From Serratia ureilytica (GTDB taxonomy: Bacteria > Pseudomonadota > Gammaproteobacteria > Enterobacterales > Enterobacteriaceae): DNA of 64,000 bases. Of this stretch, positions 7,242 through 16,395 are shown in pieces; the stretch's first letter is position 1, and every line of letters begins with the position of its first letter. Location: positions 62,001 to 126,000 of the forward strand of contig NZ_JABXOF010000012.1 of NCBI RefSeq assembly GCF_013375155.1, in the 5' to 3' direction. Position numbers and translations under genes: made by a program. The notes under the pieces were generated by a model that was not told the DNA's origin, did not search any database, and saw only the letters and a program-made list of their open reading frames with translations.

Positions 7242-9434
7242 CTACGGCGCAGCGCGCAGGGCCGCGACGATCGCCGCCAGGTCGGCGCGCTGCTCGTCTG
7301 CCAGCGCGGGCTGCGCCTGCGCGGCATTCTCCGCCAGCAGGGTTTGCAGGCCGATCAGCCAGTCATAAATATAAAACGCGGTATTCTTGGTCGGCGTCGG
7401 CGCCAGCCGGGTTAGCCGCTGCTGGCCACTCCAGTCCACCGCCGGCTGCGGCGGCGGGGTAAAGATCGGCTGGCCGGGATTGACGCGGCTCTCGGGGCGC
7501 GTGGCCGTGTCGCGCCGCTGGAAGCCGAGCCAGGCGACGAAGTCGCCCAGTAGCGCCAGCGCCTGGCTGATCTGCCGATCTTCACCCTGTTCCGGCAAGC
7601 TCCCGGCGCACAGCGCGCGCTCCAGTTCGTCGTCGAGCCGCAGGCGGCAGGCGGCGCCGATCAGCGCATCGACCAGCAGTTCGAGGTGCGGCCTGTCGAC
7701 GCCGAGCAGATCCAGCAACCGGCGGCTGTCAGGCAGCGCGCGCAGATGGTTGACCCAGTCGGCGAAGATCCGCGCGGCGAAAGGCGATGCGGGCTGCTCG
7801 CCGGGCGCCGCAGGGTCTTGCGCACCGAACAGATCGATATCCAGCCCAAACGGCGAAGTCGGCGTCGTCTGGGACGGCGTCGTATGCTGCTGTTGCTGAT
7901 AAAGCTGGCGCAGCGTATCGCGCTGGGGCAGCAACCGTTCCAGCAGTTCGCCGTGGCGGCCGGCCTGCGCCTGCAACGCGCGCAACAGCTGCTGGGCGCG
8001 TTGCTGCGCCGCGTGCGGATCGGCGACGGAGAGCCAGTTGCCGAGCAGGCTTTCCGTCAGTTCGCGCTGCAACTCTTCACGCTGTTCGAGCAAGCGCGCT
8101 TGTTTGTGGGCCGGGCGCGCCTGTGCAGCCAGGTAGTTCACCATCCGGCGGCAGTCCTGTTCATCCAGCGCCAGCAGCGTGGCCCAGCTGTCGCCGGGCT
8201 CGCCGACCTGACGCTGGACGGCATCGTCGGGCCGCGCTTTGCCTTCCTGACGCAGGTCGAACGGCGTGATCGCCCAGATTAAACCGGGCTTGCGGCGCTG
8301 GCGCAGCGCCGGGGTTTCCCCCTGGGTGTGGTTGACCCAATCGGCGAGCGCCTGGCCGACGCGCGCGGTGTCCTGCGGCGTGGCGGCGGCATCGGTCACC
8401 AGCAGCAGGCTGGCGTGCAGGCCGTCGGCGCAACGGGCCAGTAAATGGGCGCGCTTCGCCTGCTGCAGACGCTGCGCCGGCTCCGCCTGCGGACAGATGC
8501 GGCTGCCGGGCAGGTCGATCAGCGCCACGTCGGCGGGCAAGCCTGCCTGCGTCGTCTGCGGCAGCAGGGTGGTCAATTCTGCGGTCAGCCAGGCCAGATC
8601 GCTCAGTGCGATCTCCCGTTCATCGCCGTTTTCGGTCATGACGGCGATCGTGGCGTTTTCCGGTGCGGCGCTTGCGGTCAGCAGCGCCAACGCGCGGCGC
8701 GGGGCATGAACCCGTCTGCTGCCGTCGAGGGTATGCAGTGCGTGCGCCAGCTGGCGGTAACGCGCCGTCAGCGTCGCTTCCTCTCCCCACAGCGGCGCAA
8801 ACAGGCGCGCGCGGTCATCGATGCTCAACTGCGGCGCCAGCGTCACCGCCTGCGGCCAGAAGTGCCTGTCGAGCGTGGATTGCTCTTTGTCGCCGTGGCG
8901 GCGCAGGCTGTCCCACAGCGCCAGTACGGCATTGCCGTCGAGGCCATCGATGGCTACCGCCTGTCGGTGGCGCGTCAGCGCTTGCAGGTGGCCGGCGATG
9001 GCGCGGGCGTCCCAGTCCGGGCGAAAGCCGCTCATCGCGGCGGCGTCAATCGTCATGGCCAACCACTGCGCTTCATCGAGCAAGGCGAGGGCGATCGGAT
9101 AATCGGCGGGCCCCGCCTCGGCCGCCGTGCAGTAGCGCACCGCGAGCGAAAGGTCCGCGTCGAAGCGCTTCGCGCCGGGCGCCAGCGCCGCCAACAGATG
9201 GGCTTTGGCGGCGGCGTTGTGGCCATATAAACCGATGGCGACCTGCGCAGGCCGTGTGTTTTCCAACAGTGCGGCGCGGTTATGGCAACGCCGCAAACGC
9301 TGTATCAGTCGATCGGCTTCCCGCTCCAGGCGGGCGGAGTGATGGCGTGCGGCGTCCACCCAGTCGATCGCCTGCAAAATGCCGGCGCTGAGCGCGTTAT
9401 TCGGAGCCGCTGGGGCGAGGGTTTGCGTGTTCAT
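7242..9434 (-). CDS. srfC: SrfC-family putative virulence factor
   Basis: 730-residue protein matching the SrfC family, named from the SsrB-regulated srfABC genes of Salmonella. A GTPase-like layout is visible: GLYGHNAAAKAHLLAALA at about residues 65–82 stands where a P-loop would be, and DVALIDLPGSRIC (about 298–310) looks like a switch II DxxG, followed by LLLVTDA. The P-loop is degenerate: it lacks the Gly before Lys and the Ser/Thr after it. No signal peptide or strong membrane segment is evident. Its ATG overlaps the srfB stop (ATGA), and it is the last gene of srfA-srfB-srfC. The biochemical function is unknown; a role in host interaction is proposed for the family and is not shown here. 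Confidence 0.85.
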   Translation of the reverse strand: MNTQTLAPAAPNNALSAGILQAIDWVDAARHHSARLEREADRLIQRLRRCHNRAALLENTRPAQVAIGLYGHNAAAKAHLLAALAPGAKRFDADLSLAVRYCTAAEAGPADYPIALALLDEAQWLAMTIDAAAMSGFRPDWDARAIAGHLQALTRHRQAVAIDGLDGNAVLALWDSLRRHGDKEQSTLDRHFWPQAVTLAPQLSIDDRARLFAPLWGEEATLTARYRQLAHALHTLDGSRRVHAPRRALALLTASAAPENATIAVMTENGDEREIALSDLAWLTAELTTLLPQTTQAGLPADVALIDLPGSRICPQAEPAQRLQQAKRAHLLARCADGLHASLLLVTDAAATPQDTARVGQALADWVNHTQGETPALRQRRKPGLIWAITPFDLRQEGKARPDDAVQRQVGEPGDSWATLLALDEQDCRRMVNYLAAQARPAHKQARLLEQREELQRELTESLLGNWLSVADPHAAQQRAQQLLRALQAQAGRHGELLERLLPQRDTLRQLYQQQQHTTPSQTTPTSPFGLDIDLFGAQDPAAPGEQPASPFAARIFADWVNHLRALPDSRRLLDLLGVDRPHLELLVDALIGAACRLRLDDELERALCAGSLPEQGEDRQISQALALLGDFVAWLGFQRRDTATRPESRVNPGQPIFTPPPQPAVDWSGQQRLTRLAPTPTKNTAFYIYDWLIGLQTLLAENAAQAQPALADEQRADLAAIVAALRAAP

Positions 9435-12379
9435 CGTGGGTAAATGCTCCCGCTGTCTATCCAGTAGTGGGTCGCACCGGAGGCGCTGGCAGCCAGGGTA
9501 TTGAGTTTCAGTTGCAGGTGGTGCGCCGGGACGGGGCTGCCGTCGGCCAGCAGCGCCTGGGCGATCTTGACGCTCTCGGCGCCCTGCTCGGCGCTGGCGG
9601 TGATGGCCAGCCGCAGGCCGATCACCGCGTCGCCGGCCAGCTTGCGCGCCAACTGGGCGTCATTGATGGTCAGCGTATAGAGCGGCGAGGCCGGCCAGCG
9701 TTCGTTGTCCAGCTGGCGGAAGCCCAGACGCAGCGGGCCGCGCAGCTGGAAGCTGCCGGCGGGATCGAGCGCGAAATCGGCGCGATCCAGATCGATGTCG
9801 CGGTAATAGACGTTATCGTCCGCCAGCATGTTGTTGCCGTCCAGCATGCCCAGATAGCGAATGGTGGAGTAGGGCTGGAAATCGCCGACGTTGAAGTAAA
9901 AGCTCTCCAGCCGCAGATCGATCGCCAGCAGGCACAGCATGGCGCCCACGGCAGCGGTGGATTTCGGGTTGTCGATGCGGCCGCGTTTGTTGAATGGGTA
10001 CCAGCTGCGGGTGTGGTAGCCCTCGAGCGGCAGAATACGGCTGGCGGGCAGCGGCTGCAGATGGCGCAGCAGCGCCTGCACGCCGGGGAAGCGCGCCGGG
10101 CGGCCGGTCAGCAGCAACACGTCGCAGGTGTACAGCGCCACCACTTCGGCCAGCAGGCGCAGACAGCGGCCGATGCCGATGCGATCGGACAAGAAAGCGG
10201 CGTGCAGGTCGGCCAGACGGATCACCAGCGGGGTGTGCAGGATATCGAAGGCGTCGCTGTCGGCTTCGCGCTGCACTTCGCCGTTGATAAACGCCAGCAC
10301 CTGCGGCGTCGGCCGCTGCGGCAGCAGATCGCCGAGGCCGGCGGTGATTTCCGCGCGGCTGTCCAGCGGATCGTACTGCTCATAGGCGGCGAGCAGCGCG
10401 CGTCCGGCGGGCATGAAGATCTGCAGCGCGGCCTGTTGACGCAGGGTGGAAAGCCCGTCCATGCGCCCTTCGTTGCCGAACAGTTTGTCCATCAGCGCCG
10501 CGGCGGCGCTCACGCCGGCGGCCTCGAACGCCTGTTGCACGGCGGGCAGGACAAACTGCTGGATGATGTCCAGCAAGATATCGTCGCCGGCGACCTTAAA
10601 GCCCTCGCGGAACAGCAGGCGCGGGTTGATTTTGATGTTGTTGCCTACGCCGTCATCGAGCGAGTAGTGCGTGATCGCCAGATCGGTGGTGCCGCCGCCG
10701 ATGTCGATGGAGGCGATGCGCAGCGTCTTGCCGGGCTGTTCACCCGGCGCCAGCGGCCGATCGGGCCGAGCCATGGCGGCAAAGAAGGCGTCGGTGCGGC
10801 CGGCGAAGTTCACCTGGGTTTCGTTGTACAGATAGACCATCTGGCCGCAGGTGGCTTCGTCCCACTCGATCTGCACCTGCGGCGCCGGGAAGCGAGTGTG
10901 CGCGCCGTCGAACGGCGCATCCTGCGGGTGCCAGCCGAGGGCTTTCCACACCAGCCCGATCGCTTCCTGCATGCGGCGGCGGAAGATCTCCCGCTCCGGC
11001 TTCGGCATCGCCGACGGCAGCGTCAGGATGATGGCGCGTAAACGGCGCGGGGCGGCGGCGTTCGGCATGCGGCTGCGCTGGGCGATGCTGTTGATCTGCA
11101 TCAGCGCCTGCGCCAACAGCTCGCTCAGCATCAGGCTCATCACCGCGCTGCGGCTGTAATGGGCGGCGAACACCGGCAGCCGTTCGGCCGTCGGCAGGGC
11201 GGACAGCGGCACGCCCTCGTCGTTGATCAAGGTGGTCAACGGCGCGGCGGCGGCCATCGGCTCGTGCCGCTCGTTGAAGCGCCAGCCGGGCGCATAGCGC
11301 TCTTCGTCCCACAGATAGCGGCGCGGGCTGGAGATGCCGGTGGTGCCTTCATGCCCTTCGCGTCGCTGCGCCAATTGCGCGGCTTCACGGCCGACGCGGG
11401 TGATGGACGGCCATTGGAAGGCGTCGTCGCGTCCGCTCTGGAAGGACAGATGCGGCTTGCCGAACGCGGCCCGAGAAAACTCCACCCGGCTCTCGAACAG
11501 TTCGTTGTAGACGTGATGCGGTTCGGACAGCGAGCGCAGCTGCAGCTCATAGGTTTGCTTCAGGCCGTTGCTCTCTTCCGGATGGTCTTCGACCAGCACG
11601 CCGCAGGTGTGAGAATTGCCGACGTCCAGCACCAGATCGACGTCGATCGCCGGCTGTTGCAGCGTCGCCGCCGCTATTTTTATCTGCGGCACCGTCAGCT
11701 GATGGCCGAGCATGTGCAACAGGTTGAGGTAGTGCGCCTGATACTCGAAGGTTTTCAGCCCGGCGTTGATCTCCGCCTCGGCGCGCTGTTCCCGCTCGGC
11801 GGCGCGCTGGCTGAACGCCTCTCGCAACCAGCCGTCCACCCAGGTCAGATCGAGGAACTCGCCCAGCTCGTGGTTGCGGTGCGCCAGCGCGAAGCTCAGA
11901 TCGGCGCCGAGATCGCTCTCGCCCGGCGCCAGCGCTTCCTGGCCGGGCGCGGCGGCGCGGGTATCGAAGGCCAGCACCACCCGCAGCAGGTTGCCGTCCT
12001 GATCCGGTTCATCCAGTTGCACCACCTGCAGGCGAGCCCAGTTATCCGGGCCTGACAAAAATATCCCCGAGGCGGTATAGCGCAAGAACGGCAACGGCAG
12101 CCAGAGCTTATCCAGCAGGCGCAGCGACTGCTGCAGCGGGTAGCTGAACTCCGGCCGCACCACTTCGGCGGCTTGCCCGCCCTCGGCCGGCAGCTGATAT
12201 TTGCCGCTCTCGGCCTCCCATTGCAGGCGCAACAGCGGGCCGCTGGCGGTCTTGCGCACGAATTTGCCGGGAAACTCGGCGTCCAGCCGCGGGGTCAGGG
12301 CAAAGTCCATAAACTGAATGCCGCTGTCCTGAATCAGCGTAATGCCGTGTTTGTAGTCCGTAAGGGGTGCCAGCATCAT
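9431..12379 (-). CDS. srfB: SrfB-family protein with actin/Hsp70-like ATPase motifs
   Basis: 982-residue protein of the SrfB family. Two phosphate-binding signatures of the actin/Hsp70/sugar-kinase fold are visible: VDLVLDVGNSHTCGVLVEDH at about residues 245–262 and ASIDIGGGTTDLAITHYS at about 553–570. A nucleotide-dependent activity is therefore likely. The N-terminal ~240 residues and the C-terminal ~300 residues are family-specific. The start overlaps the srfA stop by ATGA, indicating translational coupling. No secretion signal is apparent. In Salmonella the homologue is under SsrB control; nothing in this window shows what controls it here. Confidence 0.88.
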   Translation of the reverse strand: MMLAPLTDYKHGITLIQDSGIQFMDFALTPRLDAEFPGKFVRKTASGPLLRLQWEAESGKYQLPAEGGQAAEVVRPEFSYPLQQSLRLLDKLWLPLPFLRYTASGIFLSGPDNWARLQVVQLDEPDQDGNLLRVVLAFDTRAAAPGQEALAPGESDLGADLSFALAHRNHELGEFLDLTWVDGWLREAFSQRAAEREQRAEAEINAGLKTFEYQAHYLNLLHMLGHQLTVPQIKIAAATLQQPAIDVDLVLDVGNSHTCGVLVEDHPEESNGLKQTYELQLRSLSEPHHVYNELFESRVEFSRAAFGKPHLSFQSGRDDAFQWPSITRVGREAAQLAQRREGHEGTTGISSPRRYLWDEERYAPGWRFNERHEPMAAAAPLTTLINDEGVPLSALPTAERLPVFAAHYSRSAVMSLMLSELLAQALMQINSIAQRSRMPNAAAPRRLRAIILTLPSAMPKPEREIFRRRMQEAIGLVWKALGWHPQDAPFDGAHTRFPAPQVQIEWDEATCGQMVYLYNETQVNFAGRTDAFFAAMARPDRPLAPGEQPGKTLRIASIDIGGGTTDLAITHYSLDDGVGNNIKINPRLLFREGFKVAGDDILLDIIQQFVLPAVQQAFEAAGVSAAAALMDKLFGNEGRMDGLSTLRQQAALQIFMPAGRALLAAYEQYDPLDSRAEITAGLGDLLPQRPTPQVLAFINGEVQREADSDAFDILHTPLVIRLADLHAAFLSDRIGIGRCLRLLAEVVALYTCDVLLLTGRPARFPGVQALLRHLQPLPASRILPLEGYHTRSWYPFNKRGRIDNPKSTAAVGAMLCLLAIDLRLESFYFNVGDFQPYSTIRYLGMLDGNNMLADDNVYYRDIDLDRADFALDPAGSFQLRGPLRLGFRQLDNERWPASPLYTLTINDAQLARKLAGDAVIGLRLAITASAEQGAESVKIAQALLADGSPVPAHHLQLKLNTLAASASGATHYWIDSGSIYPR

Positions 12380-13614
12380 TTACTCTCGCGCTTGAACGTC
12401 ATGGGATAGGTGGTGTCCGCATCGTAGCGGCCGGTGCATTCCGCGGTCCCGGTCTCGCCCTGGCGGCAGACGATTTCCGGGATCTGGTAGCGGCTGCCGT
12501 CGCTGCAGCGCGCTTTGGTGCGGCTGTTGATCACCAGATTGCCGGACTGCATCAGCCCGGCCTCGACCGCCACCCGGCAGGTGACGCCGTCGCCGTAGGC
12601 GATGACAGCGCTGCCTTTGCCCGCGTTCAGGCGGTATTGCAGGCTGGGGCGCTTGCCGGTGATCGGATCTTTCAGCGCCACCGTGGCGCGCCATTTGCCG
12701 TTAAGGAAACGGGTGGAGCCGGCCTTCACCGCCTCGGGCGGCAGCACCAGCGCATTTTTGTCCGCCGGCTGCGGGATGATCGGCGCCGGGGGCGGCGGCA
12801 TCAGCGTGGCGTGCGCCAGCGGCAAGCGCAGCTCAGGCAACGGCGCGGCGGTTTTTTCCGGCGGTGCCGGATGGCGCACCTCAGCCGGCATCGCCGGTTG
12901 CGGCGGCGGTGAGCGGTGCAGCCAGGCGGCCAGCGCCGCGCTGCCTAGCAGCAGTACCGGCAACAACCACAGCGCGTGGCGTCGACGCGGGCGAACAACG
13001 GCGGGGGATTCGGCGGGCGCCGTCGGGGCGGGCACCGGTTCAGGCTCGGCGGCCGGGGGCGGTTTTACCGGTTCGACAACGGCCGGTTTGCGCGGCGCGG
13101 CGGCGATCGGCGCCGGTTTTTCCACTTCCGATTCGAGCGGGCGCAGGCAGGCTAACGGATCGTCCGGGCTCTGCGCCTGCGGTTTGATAAAGCCCCAAAA
13201 GGTCAGCACCGGCCGATCGTCCACCAGGTAGACGTGGTTGGGATCGGGAATGTGCATCGCTTTGGCCAGCAGCGCGCCGAACAGGCGGTGGCTGGGGTGA
13301 TCGGTCGCCCGGGTCTGTTCGGTCAGGCTGCGGAAGGTCGCCAGACAGTGTTCCAGGTGGCGCACCGCCTGCGCGCGCTGGGCATCGCTTGCCGCCAGCC
13401 AGGAGGTCACCTTGCCCGGAAAGGGCGCATACCAGTCGATGCGCGTGCCGCTTTCGTTCGGCTGGGGGATCGCCAGACAGTCGGCGGCCTGCTGCTGTCG
13501 GCGAAGACGCAGGGTTTCCCGCAGCTGCTGCGCGCAGGCGTAGATCGGTTGCCCGTTTTCGCCTAAAGCCAGCACATCATCCAAACTGCCACTGCGTAAG
13601 AAGGGTTTCACCAC
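12376..13614 (-). CDS. srfA: SrfA-family membrane-anchored protein
   Basis: About 412-residue bitopic protein. The N-terminal ~180 residues are cytoplasmic (KPFLRSGSLDDVLALGENG at the start). A Pro/Ala-rich linker leads to an Arg-rich patch, RPRRRHALW, and one membrane segment, LLPVLLLGSAALAAWL, at about residues 212–231. The remaining ~180 residues, with several Cys, should lie in the periplasm. The start is uncertain. The family region begins at KPFLRSG, favouring the GTG pair at 13614/13611 with AAGG upstream; an in-frame ATG at 13659 (MDFYAFL) would add 15 residues. It is the first gene of the srfABC operon and likely provides its membrane anchor. Function unknown. Confidence 0.82.
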   Translation of the reverse strand: MVKPFLRSGSLDDVLALGENGQPIYACAQQLRETLRLRRQQQAADCLAIPQPNESGTRIDWYAPFPGKVTSWLAASDAQRAQAVRHLEHCLATFRSLTEQTRATDHPSHRLFGALLAKAMHIPDPNHVYLVDDRPVLTFWGFIKPQAQSPDDPLACLRPLESEVEKPAPIAAAPRKPAVVEPVKPPPAAEPEPVPAPTAPAESPAVVRPRRRHALWLLPVLLLGSAALAAWLHRSPPPQPAMPAEVRHPAPPEKTAAPLPELRLPLAHATLMPPPPAPIIPQPADKNALVLPPEAVKAGSTRFLNGKWRATVALKDPITGKRPSLQYRLNAGKGSAVIAYGDGVTCRVAVEAGLMQSGNLVINSRTKARCSDGSRYQIPEIVCRQGETGTAECTGRYDADTTYPMTFKRESK

Positions 13615-13908
13615 GGCGCCGCACCTTGTCCTGTTCTGCAAAAACGCATAAAAGTCCATGGTACCCCGCCGGCGATGCCGCCAAACGGCCAAGGACAGCC
13701 CGAAAAACGCCCTTCTTTGGCGTTAGCGGCGCACTTTGGCAACCGGCACAGTGAAAATCTCGCTATCTGGACCTGTCTGTGAACCGCTTTATCTGAAAAA
13801 TAGAACGCAGCCCCGGCAAGCGACGCCGGGGAACGATGTTCTCTTTCACTATGACCTCGCCTCGCGGGTTGCCGATTTCGGTATGCCTCAGGCGTGCGGA
13901 GCATTCGC

Positions 13909-14826
13909 ATGATGGACAGTCAGTCTGAAAAAACGCTTGTTGTTACCCCTGCTCATCCCGCCGTCGGGCATTCGGCTCAGGGCTGGATGAACGGTTTCCT
14001 CGGCATGATTATCTTCAGCGGCTCGTTGCCCGCCACCCGGGTGGCGGTGCTGGAGCTCGATCCGCTGTTTCTGACGGCGATCAGGGCGGCGATCGCCGCT
14101 TTGCTGGCCCTGTGCGCGCTGCGGATCACTCGCCAGGCGCGGCCGACGCGGGCCGATTTGCCGCCGTTGCTGTTTGTAGCGCTCGGCGTGGTCATCGGTT
14201 TTCCGCTGCTGACGGCGCTGGCGCTGCAGCACACCACCTCGGCGCATTCGCTGGTGTATATCGGCCTGCTGCCGCTGGCGACCGCCGGTTTTGGCGTCTT
14301 GCGCGGCGGTGAGCGCCCCAAGCCCGCTTTTTGGGCTTTTTCGGGCATTGGCGCCGCGCTGGTGGGGGCGTTCGCGCTGAGCCAGGGGAGCGGCGGCGCC
14401 TGGCAGGGAGATGCGCTGATGGTCGGCGCGGTGCTGCTGTGCGGTTTGGGTTATGCCGAAGGCGCGGTGCTGTCGCGCCGGATCGGCGGCTGGCAGGTGA
14501 TCTCCTGGGCGCTGGTGGCGGCGTTGCCGTTGACGCTGGCGGCCGCATGGTGGGCGGCGCCGGCCGCTTGGCCCGTCGTCAGCGGCGCCGCCTGGCTGTC
14601 GCTGGCTTACGTCTCGGTGTTCAGCATGTGGATCGGCTTTATCTTCTGGTATCGCGGCCTGGCGCAGGGCGGCATCGCCGCCGTCGGGCAATTGCAGCTG
14701 CTGCAGCCGTTCTTCGGCCTGGCGCTGGCGGGCTGGCTGCTGCAGGAAACCGTCCAGCCGATGATGATCGCCGTGATGGCCGGCGTGGTGGCTTGCGTGT
14801 TCGGCGCCAAGCGCTTTTCTCGCTAG
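13909..14826 (+). CDS. EamA/DMT-superfamily transporter
   Basis: About 305-residue inner-membrane protein with roughly ten hydrophobic helices in two repeated EamA halves; FGLALAGWLLQETVQPMMIAVMAGVVACV is the characteristic final pair. The family exports amino acids, metabolites or small drugs. The start at 13909 has GGAG at good spacing; a GTG at 13894 is less likely. It converges with the MocR regulator gene, and the two stops overlap in CTAG (14823–14826). Exporters of this family are often partners of MocR regulators, but a regulatory link here is only a guess. Substrate unknown. Confidence 0.88.
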   Translation: MMDSQSEKTLVVTPAHPAVGHSAQGWMNGFLGMIIFSGSLPATRVAVLELDPLFLTAIRAAIAALLALCALRITRQARPTRADLPPLLFVALGVVIGFPLLTALALQHTTSAHSLVYIGLLPLATAGFGVLRGGERPKPAFWAFSGIGAALVGAFALSQGSGGAWQGDALMVGAVLLCGLGYAEGAVLSRRIGGWQVISWALVAALPLTLAAAWWAAPAAWPVVSGAAWLSLAYVSVFSMWIGFIFWYRGLAQGGIAAVGQLQLLQPFFGLALAGWLLQETVQPMMIAVMAGVVACVFGAKRFSR

Positions 14827-16316
14827 GCCCCGTTGCGGGCGCAGGCGCGGATCACCTCGCCGAGTCGTTCCACCGCCTGCTGCACCTGGCGGTCATCGTA
14901 ACCGCCCAACCCCAGCACCAGACCCGGCTCACCGTGGCCGGGCGCATACATCGGCGATACCGCCCGCAGCGCCAATCCGGCTTCGTTGGCCTGCTGGGCG
15001 ACCTGCACGTCGTCGAGATCTTTCCTCAGCCACAGCACCATGTGCATGCCCTGATCGCAGGGCTGCACCCTCCCCAATTCGGCCGGGATGCGCGCGTTGA
15101 TCGTCTCGATCAGCACCCGGCGTTTCTCGGCGTAGACGCCGCGCATTTTGCGGATATGCCGGTCGAGATACCCTTCGGCGATAAAGGCGGCCAGTACGTG
15201 TTGATCTGCGCTGGGTGGGTGACGATCCATCAGGATCCGGGCGCCGCAAAAGGCGTCGACCAGCGGCGGCGGCACGATGGCGTAACCCAATCGCAGCGAA
15301 GGGAACAGCACCTTGCTGAAGGTGCCGAGATAGAGCGTCCGCTCGGGCGCCAACCCTTGCAGCGAAGGGAACGGGTGGCCGGCGTAGCGCATCTCGCTGT
15401 CGTAATCGTCTTCCACGATCCAGGCCTGCCGTTCTTTGGCCCAGGCCAGCAGGGCGCTTCTTTTCGCCATGCTCATCGGCATGCCCAGCGGATATTGATG
15501 CGACGGCGTGACAAAAGCGGCGCGGGCGTCGGCGGCCAGGCGCACGCCGGCGGCGACGTCGATGCCGTCGTCGGCGACGGGCACCCTGATCATGTGCCGA
15601 TCGCGAAACAGGCTGTTAAAAAGGGCGGTGATGCCGGCGTAGGCGGGATCCTCGACCCAGGCGCTGTCGCCGGCGTCCAACAGGATCTGCGCGGCCAGAT
15701 ACAGTCCCTGCTGGGTGCCGGCGGTGATGAGGATTTGCTGCGGCGTGCAGTTTACCGAGCGGGAACGGCGCACATAATCGCAGATGGCTTCGCGCAGCGG
15801 CAGGGCGCCCAACGGATCGCCATAGCCGGATGGGGCGCCGGGGCCGCGCGCCCGGATGCGGTTGCCGAGCCGCCGCCAGATATCGTCGGGCGCGGTATCG
15901 CCGATCGGGACCGACACGGTGAATGGCACCGACGGCAGCGCCCGCGCCTGGGCGGCAAAACGCGCCAGATGCTGCGCCTGTGAAGAAAGCGGCACGGCTG
16001 TGGCCGGAGCGGTTTGCACCGTGGCGTGCGGCGTGCGGCGCGGCGCCTGATAGTGGGCGACCCGGGTGCCGGAGCCGGGCTGCGGTTCAAGAAAGCCTTC
16101 CGCCGTCAGTTGAGCAAACGCCTCCAATACCGTGCCGCGCGCCAGATTCAGCGCCGCCGACAGCCGGCGCGTCGAAGGCAGCAGATCGCCCGCTTTCAGA
16201 TCGCCTTTGTGGATGGCCCGGCGCAGTGCCTGCGCCAGTTGGTGGCTTAGCTGCCCCGCCTGGCGGTCAATCTCGCCGAGGGCGGGGACGTCAACGACTT
16301 GGGCTGTTCTGGGCAT
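14823..16316 (-). CDS. MocR/PdxR-type regulator (GntR helix-turn-helix fused to aminotransferase-like domain)
   Basis: 497-residue fusion. The N-terminal GntR winged helix (about residues 15–80) reads AIHKGDLKAGDLLPSTRRLSAALNLARGTVLEAFAQLTAEGFL. A fold-type I aminotransferase domain follows, with the PLP-contacting VEDDYDSEMRY and the Schiff-base lysine in TLYLGTFSKVLFPSLRLGY. Such proteins sense pyridoxal phosphate or an amino acid adduct and control vitamin B6 or amino-acid genes. The length is normal. The target may be itself, the adjacent exporter, or genes elsewhere. Confidence 0.9.
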   Translation of the reverse strand: MPRTAQVVDVPALGEIDRQAGQLSHQLAQALRRAIHKGDLKAGDLLPSTRRLSAALNLARGTVLEAFAQLTAEGFLEPQPGSGTRVAHYQAPRRTPHATVQTAPATAVPLSSQAQHLARFAAQARALPSVPFTVSVPIGDTAPDDIWRRLGNRIRARGPGAPSGYGDPLGALPLREAICDYVRRSRSVNCTPQQILITAGTQQGLYLAAQILLDAGDSAWVEDPAYAGITALFNSLFRDRHMIRVPVADDGIDVAAGVRLAADARAAFVTPSHQYPLGMPMSMAKRSALLAWAKERQAWIVEDDYDSEMRYAGHPFPSLQGLAPERTLYLGTFSKVLFPSLRLGYAIVPPPLVDAFCGARILMDRHPPSADQHVLAAFIAEGYLDRHIRKMRGVYAEKRRVLIETINARIPAELGRVQPCDQGMHMVLWLRKDLDDVQVAQQANEAGLALRAVSPMYAPGHGEPGLVLGLGGYDDRQVQQAVERLGEVIRACARNGA

Positions 16317-16395
16317 GCATTCCGGCTCGCTGTGCAGTGCAAAAATGAGTATTCAGAGTAAACCACTCTGTCGGCACTCGCGAGTCCGTTGTCAG

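Noticed and set aside
9467-11041. Long open frame on the plus strand inside srfB (and similar long antisense frames inside glgP, the usher, glgX, iolC and iolD)
   Set aside because: They lie opposite strongly supported genes, have Gln/Arg/His-rich compositions typical of antisense frames in GC-rich DNA, and show no ribosome binding sites or domains.
13615-13692. Extended N-terminus of SrfA from 13692
   Set aside because: The added residues are Arg-rich and unlike the family; the family-like region starts at KPFLRSG, next to a GTG with a ribosome binding site.
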